Part shown: positions 61,201 through 64,000 of the stretch, piece after piece
How positions within the stretch are numbered: the first letter of the stretch is position 1
How the letters are laid out: every line of letters begins with the position of its first letter
Source of the DNA: Sacculina carcini
Taxonomy: Eukaryota > Arthropoda > Thecostraca > Sacculinidae
Assembly: GCA_916048095.2 (NCBI GenBank)
Contig: OU696570.1
Coordinates: 3,879,018-3,943,017, forward strand
DNA: 64,000 nt
Reading direction: 5' to 3'
Notes under the pieces: generated by a model
Told to the model about the DNA's origin: nothing
Database searches by the model: none
Seen by the model: only the letters and a program-made list of their open reading frames with translations
Program-made: the position numbers and the translations under genes

Positions 61201-62831
61201 TGACGCCTGCAAACGACTCATCTGGAAAAATTAGTTTCGGAACTCAAGGTGAGGTAATAACACAACATTGATTTATTTACTCTTGCCCGCGTCCTTTTGA
61301 TTAATAGCCAAGCTGTTGTTTGTGAATGTGTCTTCCGTGAAGACCGTTGCTACAAATAAAATTGGTGATCAGATCGGATTACGCTTTAAGGACACATTGA
61401 AAATGTATCGCTCTAGGTCATAGTACCAGAAATAAAATTCCGTTCTGTTTGTTGCCTACAGTGGTTTTCGAACGATACAGGGAAAATGTTTCTACCTTAG
61501 AAATTCCCTGAAATGCCAGCTAATGTTATACATTACAGTCGCGGCATACATTGAAAATGTGTATTTATTTAGGTATAACAAGTATAAGTACGCCATTAGT
61601 GTATGTTTCAAGCAGGTTATTGTCGAATATATTTGCTCATTAATTGCATTGTAAAGTCTAAGTTAACAGAAACAATTAATTTAACTATTAAATGTTTATG
61701 AGGAGTTCGTCTTGCTCAGGTCGAGCTGTTTACCATATGCAAATCATCTAGATAAACAGGACCAACCACAGCCGTAGCAGCTGTCCACCGAACCTCCATG
61801 CCGGGGCCCGAATGTTGACAGCCTCGTTGCCTCAAACCTTGTATTGAAATTTATAATAAAGTAGCGTATAACAGTACCGTAAGTCATCAGGAGACCGAGG
61901 GGCTGCTCGTAACTGTATTTTGTAAAGTCGTACCACTATTATATAAGTGCTTGATTTATAATGGTGGCCCGAACGATGTAATGGTGATATAATGGCCCGA
62001 ATGATAAAATGGTGAGTCTTTCCTTCGGGGTGGGGAGCCCATAAGACCTCGCATCGGCTCGAGACCAACAACTAATACATTCTGTTTTACACAGTGTGCT
62101 TGTCAAACTCTTACTTTTCCACGCTGAGCTCGGCTACATAGGTGGCGTTGTCGGAACTTTCCTTTTCCGAGTGAACCTCGGCAGCCGTCTTCTTCAGCTG
62201 ATCGTCGATTTCTTGGCGCAGCAGAAGCAGCCTCTCTCTGGTCTCCAACTGCATCTCAAACAGTCTCGCAACCTCGCCAATACTGGACACTCCCATGCTT
62301 GCCTTGAGTGCAGAACAGAGCAATAAATCAACGGTAAATACCGAATTTCCCCAGAAAAATAGACTGGTATTTAACAGAAACTATCAAGAATTGAGGTGTG
62401 ATTCAAGGGGAGAAAGTTAAATTAGCCACATGATGTAAAAACCGAGATCCTACCTAAGAGTAGTGTATAATGCAAGTGCTCCACTGAATTTGGCAAAAAT
62501 GAAAACAAACGGCAGTGAATGATATCAGTATGTTGAATAACAGCAACATGTGATGAGATTTCGGTACAATTATACTACTGGTTTACAAACAGCATAACAG
62601 CTGACCGATTTATTTTCTATCATGTTCTTTAACTCTATTCCGCTTTCTCACCGAAACTTCGAGCGTCTGTTGTCTGATGTCTCTGTCTTGATCTTGATGT
62701 TGATCTTGAGAGAGCGCCGCCTGGCGGCCAGACTGTGAATCTCCACCATCGTTGCTGGCCGCTGACGTGGTTCCTTCTCCAAGCAGCTGCATCACCAGCT
62801 GATGATACTCTCTCTGCTGAGTATCCGCCAT
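52082..62831 (-). CDS. Gene B: predicted coiled-coil protein, five exons, 259 aa
   Basis: Minus-strand exons: 62831-62652, 62302-62115, 60290-60146, 59374-59252 and 52225-52082. They sum to 780 nt, all phases agree, and the frame runs from ATG to TGA. The N-terminus (MADTQQREYHQLVMQLLGEG) is followed by a Gln/Asp-rich segment. Exons 2 and 3 are rich in Leu, Glu, Arg and Lys with heptad-like spacing (GEVARLFEMQLETRERLLLL; EERTLREKIDALTSERREL), suggesting coiled coil. The C-terminus is basic (TRQQMKRQAREAVEARARK). I do not recognise the family. Exon 3's acceptor (CAAAAAG) is weak. A 7-kb intron before the last exon is full of mobile DNA. Confidence 0.7.
52251..52450. mobile_element. MITE-like inverted-repeat segment in gene B
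   Basis: ACCCCGGATATAAGAGAG near 52278 recurs inverted near 52415-52440 (CTCTTATACCCGGG.CTCCTATATCCGAGG). More internal copies of CTTATATCCGGG exist. Likely a degenerate TIR element. It begins within about 30 bp of exon 5's acceptor. Confidence 0.5.
52562..52831. mobile_element. hAT-type MITE with 8-bp target duplication
   Basis: 52570-52823 starts CAGAGCCGTTGC and ends GCTACGGCTCTG, an inverted match. CCAATATC flanks both sides (52562-52569 and 52824-52831). C/G-rich runs lie inside each end around an AT-rich core. This is a different family from 5171-5371. Confidence 0.9.
52930..53890. repeat. AT-rich low-complexity block
   Basis: About 950 bp made of variants of AAATAAATTTAAATA and TAATTAAAT. 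No frame or stable unit length. It could act as a matrix attachment or unwinding region, but nothing here proves it. Confidence 0.85.
54358..54590. mobile_element. Interspersed repeat with hAT-like end, copy 2
   Basis: Starts CCAGTGGTTCTTAACATGTG and shares GGGAAGCTAAAGGTCGGAC and TTTATCAGCGCTGTT with 14823-15063 in the same order. The right end is not preserved. Confidence 0.6.
54960..55262. repeat. 30-bp minisatellite in the LINE 3' region
   Basis: About eight to nine copies of a 30-base unit containing AATATGATTCAATAAACA followed by ACAACAACAA or GCAACAACAA. These two endings alternate in part, giving a 60-bp higher-order pattern. Shorter degenerate units extend to about 55420. Confidence 0.9.
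55426..58731 (-). pseudogene. LINE ORF2 (endonuclease-RT) with a single TAA
   Basis: One minus-strand frame broken only by TAA at 57600-57598. Endonuclease: FANIRGLYKN, CAETLVSD, GDMNAHHREW and GSSDHSS. Reverse transcriptase: PIPKGTNSADVANYRPISIT, QLDFSAAFDRVSH, GVPQGSVLGPILFN and YGYADDITL, all key residues kept. A C-terminal region without RNase H runs to 55426. The stop falls just before the GSSDHSS motif, cutting the endonuclease from the RT. The first 130 or so residues are Cys/Val-rich because CA repeats are read through, so the true start may be further in. Confidence 0.85.
58228..58254 (-). other. 2A-like ribosome-skipping motif in the LINE ORF
   Basis: The minus strand encodes GDVEMNPGP, preceded by LLMMC, which matches the D-V/I-E-x-N-P-G-P consensus exactly. 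It lies about 10 residues before the endonuclease domain. 2A-like peptides before the endonuclease are known in some APE-type LINEs. Here it would release the upstream Cys/Val-rich part from the enzyme. Confidence 0.8.
59252..59374 (-). CDS. Gene B exon 4
   Basis: Acceptor CATACAG and donor AAG|GTTCAG, 41 codons in phase 0. Starts GNCAEPCRDTEPSENGVDLC and ends in the helix-like VERTIQALNERFQQLDLNK. Confidence 0.65.
60146..60290 (-). CDS. Gene B exon 3 (coiled coil)
   Basis: It joins exon 2 in phase 2 and ends CAG|GTACTA. Contains LAQEERTLREKIDALTSERR and ends FFEILTMLQ. The acceptor is weak, but the frame and phase fit. Confidence 0.6.
60780..61380. promoter_or_regulatory. GC-richer block with CCAAT, E-box and CRE-like sites; possible LTR remnant
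   Basis: Within the AT-rich second intron of gene B this block has GATTGG (60881), CACGTG (60899-60904), TGACGTCA (60909-60916) and the palindrome GACACGTGTC (60941-60950). It could be an internal promoter. Alternatively it is an LTR: TTGCTACA, then AATAAAATTGGTGATCAG near 61350 looks like an LTR end followed by a decayed primer site. I cannot decide between these. Confidence 0.4.
62115..62302 (-). CDS. Gene B exon 2 (coiled coil)
   Basis: Acceptor CACTCAAG and donor AA|GTAAGAG. Starts ASMGVSSIGEVARLFEMQLE and ends YVAELSVE. Phase 0 in, phase 2 out. Confidence 0.7.
62652..62831 (-). CDS. Gene B exon 1 with start codon
   Basis: ATG at 62831-62829 and donor TCG|GTGAGA, 60 codons. The start is chosen because it is the first Met of the frame and the donor keeps phase with exon 2. 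Contains the low-complexity repeat QDQHQDQDRD. Confidence 0.7.
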
Positions 62832-64000
62832 TTTTCTGCAATACCACCATTCGTTGCGTCAACATTCGTTCTCTAGCAAACAGCTAACTGTAACAGCTGG
62901 CTGTGAGTGTTTCCAACATGTCCAAACATGTCTGATAAAATCAAAGTGATGCGCACATTGAAGGATTATATGAGGAAAAGACAGGCAAGTGATAAGCAGT
63001 TCTAATAGGCAGGTGTATACTCTATTTCAATCAGTGCCAAACCTCAATAAACTGACCTACTGCTATGACCGAACTCTCAATATAAGATTTTGAAAACAAG
63101 ATGGCTATCGGCAAAACTTTGAGGGATACTATCCTAAACAGTTTGATCTGATGAAACGCTTAAGAGTTGTACTTTAACACGTGCATATTATACTTGTCCA
63201 CCTTCTTTATGATGGGCTTCGGCGTGTTAGTATATACCAAGTGTTCGGTCTTACTATTTCGTTTTTCCTATGAGAGTAAGGAGGTATGTGAAAAGTAATA
63301 TTTTGCGCGCCTTCCTTGAACACATATTTGAGGGCATCATTCTGCTTTAGGTTTTCAATTTTCTTGTACTTGCGCCATATTGCATGCATTAAGACTTTCA
63401 CACACTCTTATTATTTATTTCGTCACATCTCTACCTCATCAATTCGAGCCACAAGCATGACGAGTTAATCTTGCTGATTTTTTTAGGCTTCTGTGAAATT
63501 TCTCATCAATCTCACTTCATTGATCTAAACGTCTGATCCGGAGATTCTAAACCTTTTGTTGGTTTTATACCCCCGTGGATTGTCGAATATGGTCCTATAT
63601 CCCTTTTACTTTACTTTTCAAATAGATATCACCAATCCTAGTATTTACCAGTATTTCTTCCAGATCCACGAGTATTTCAATTGCTTGAATTTACCGTACT
63701 TTAGATACCGATTACCAGGAAAAACATAACCATTGAGAATGTCATTAGAATGTTTGAAATGAAAATGTTTGAAATTTGAAAATGTGTTTTCACATTGTAA
63801 AACTAATGAAGTTATAGTTTCGTTTTATCGAGTCCCACACCTTCGTTTCTTGGTTATCCATACATTGGTTATTCATACCCTAAGGGGTATCTATACCCCG
63901 GTTAATAACTTTTGCTCTGATGGTTTTTTGCCTGAAGTGCTCAAGGTTTGAGTCTCTTCGGCTTCGTTGTTGGTGCACGCTGGTTCTGAGCTGGTCCAGC
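62832..64000. other. 5' flank of gene B, nothing recognised
   Basis: No convincing exon, RNA gene or repeat. Short open frames here are chance. The promoter of gene B is expected near 62840-62950, but no clear core element is seen. Confidence 0.5.

Noticed and set aside
61031..61234. 67-codon frame as a small secreted protein
   Set aside because: No support beyond an open frame in the regulatory or LTR-like block.
63207..63401. 64-codon minus-strand frame near the window end
   Set aside because: No start context, domain or splice partner seen.

Overview
The window is eukaryotic and metazoan. Two spliced host genes are interrupted and separated by transposable elements, long (CA)n/(GT)n microsatellites and AT-rich DNA. 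Gene A combines arthropod-type YFTT/TYFTT repeats (DUF4758-like), EGF and SEA modules and a single membrane span, so an arthropod or close ecdysozoan is my best guess; the species cannot be read from the sequence. There is nothing prokaryotic.

Layout. (1) 1-24950, plus strand: the 3' part of one very large gene (gene A). I resolve 14 exons whose phases all join, giving at least 3286 residues. It encodes a giant Thr/Ser-rich extracellular protein with EGF-SEA-EGF-EGF, one transmembrane helix and a Ser/Arg-rich tail of about 350 residues. Its introns hold a hAT-type MITE, tRNA-derived SINEs, an antisense L2/CR1-like LINE and long microsatellites. (2) 25000-35700: nested mobile DNA. A broken inverted-repeat element contains a deleted Ty3/gypsy remnant (152-bp LTRs) and a LINE bearing RNase H. 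That LINE is split by a second LTR element (1.64-kb LTR, TSD GTATA) and by a 251-bp insertion. (3) 35706-51965: a perfect head-to-tail array of one LTR retrotransposon, LTR-pol-LTR-pol-LTR-pol-LTR, with a 5265-bp period and one ATTAG target duplication around the whole array. (4) 52082-62831, minus strand: gene B, five exons, 259 residues, an unrecognised coiled-coil protein. Its fourth intron (between exons 4 and 5) holds two MITEs, a 0.9-kb AT-rich block and a nearly intact CR1/L2-like LINE with a 2A-like motif. (5) 62832-64000: nothing coding recognised.

Most notable results. The middle unit of the LTR array is a mosaic: its 5' part matches unit 3 and its 3' part matches unit 1, which is what one unequal crossover within a tandem dimer would produce. 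The element has no tRNA-type primer binding site. Instead, the bases just after the LTR (TGTTATTTC) are complementary to GAAATAACA 54 bases before the LTR end, the geometry of Tf1-type self-priming. The array ends only 116 bp beyond the stop codon of gene B, so it probably lies in or beside that gene's 3' UTR.

All exon models and TE boundaries were read by eye. No alignment or database search was run.
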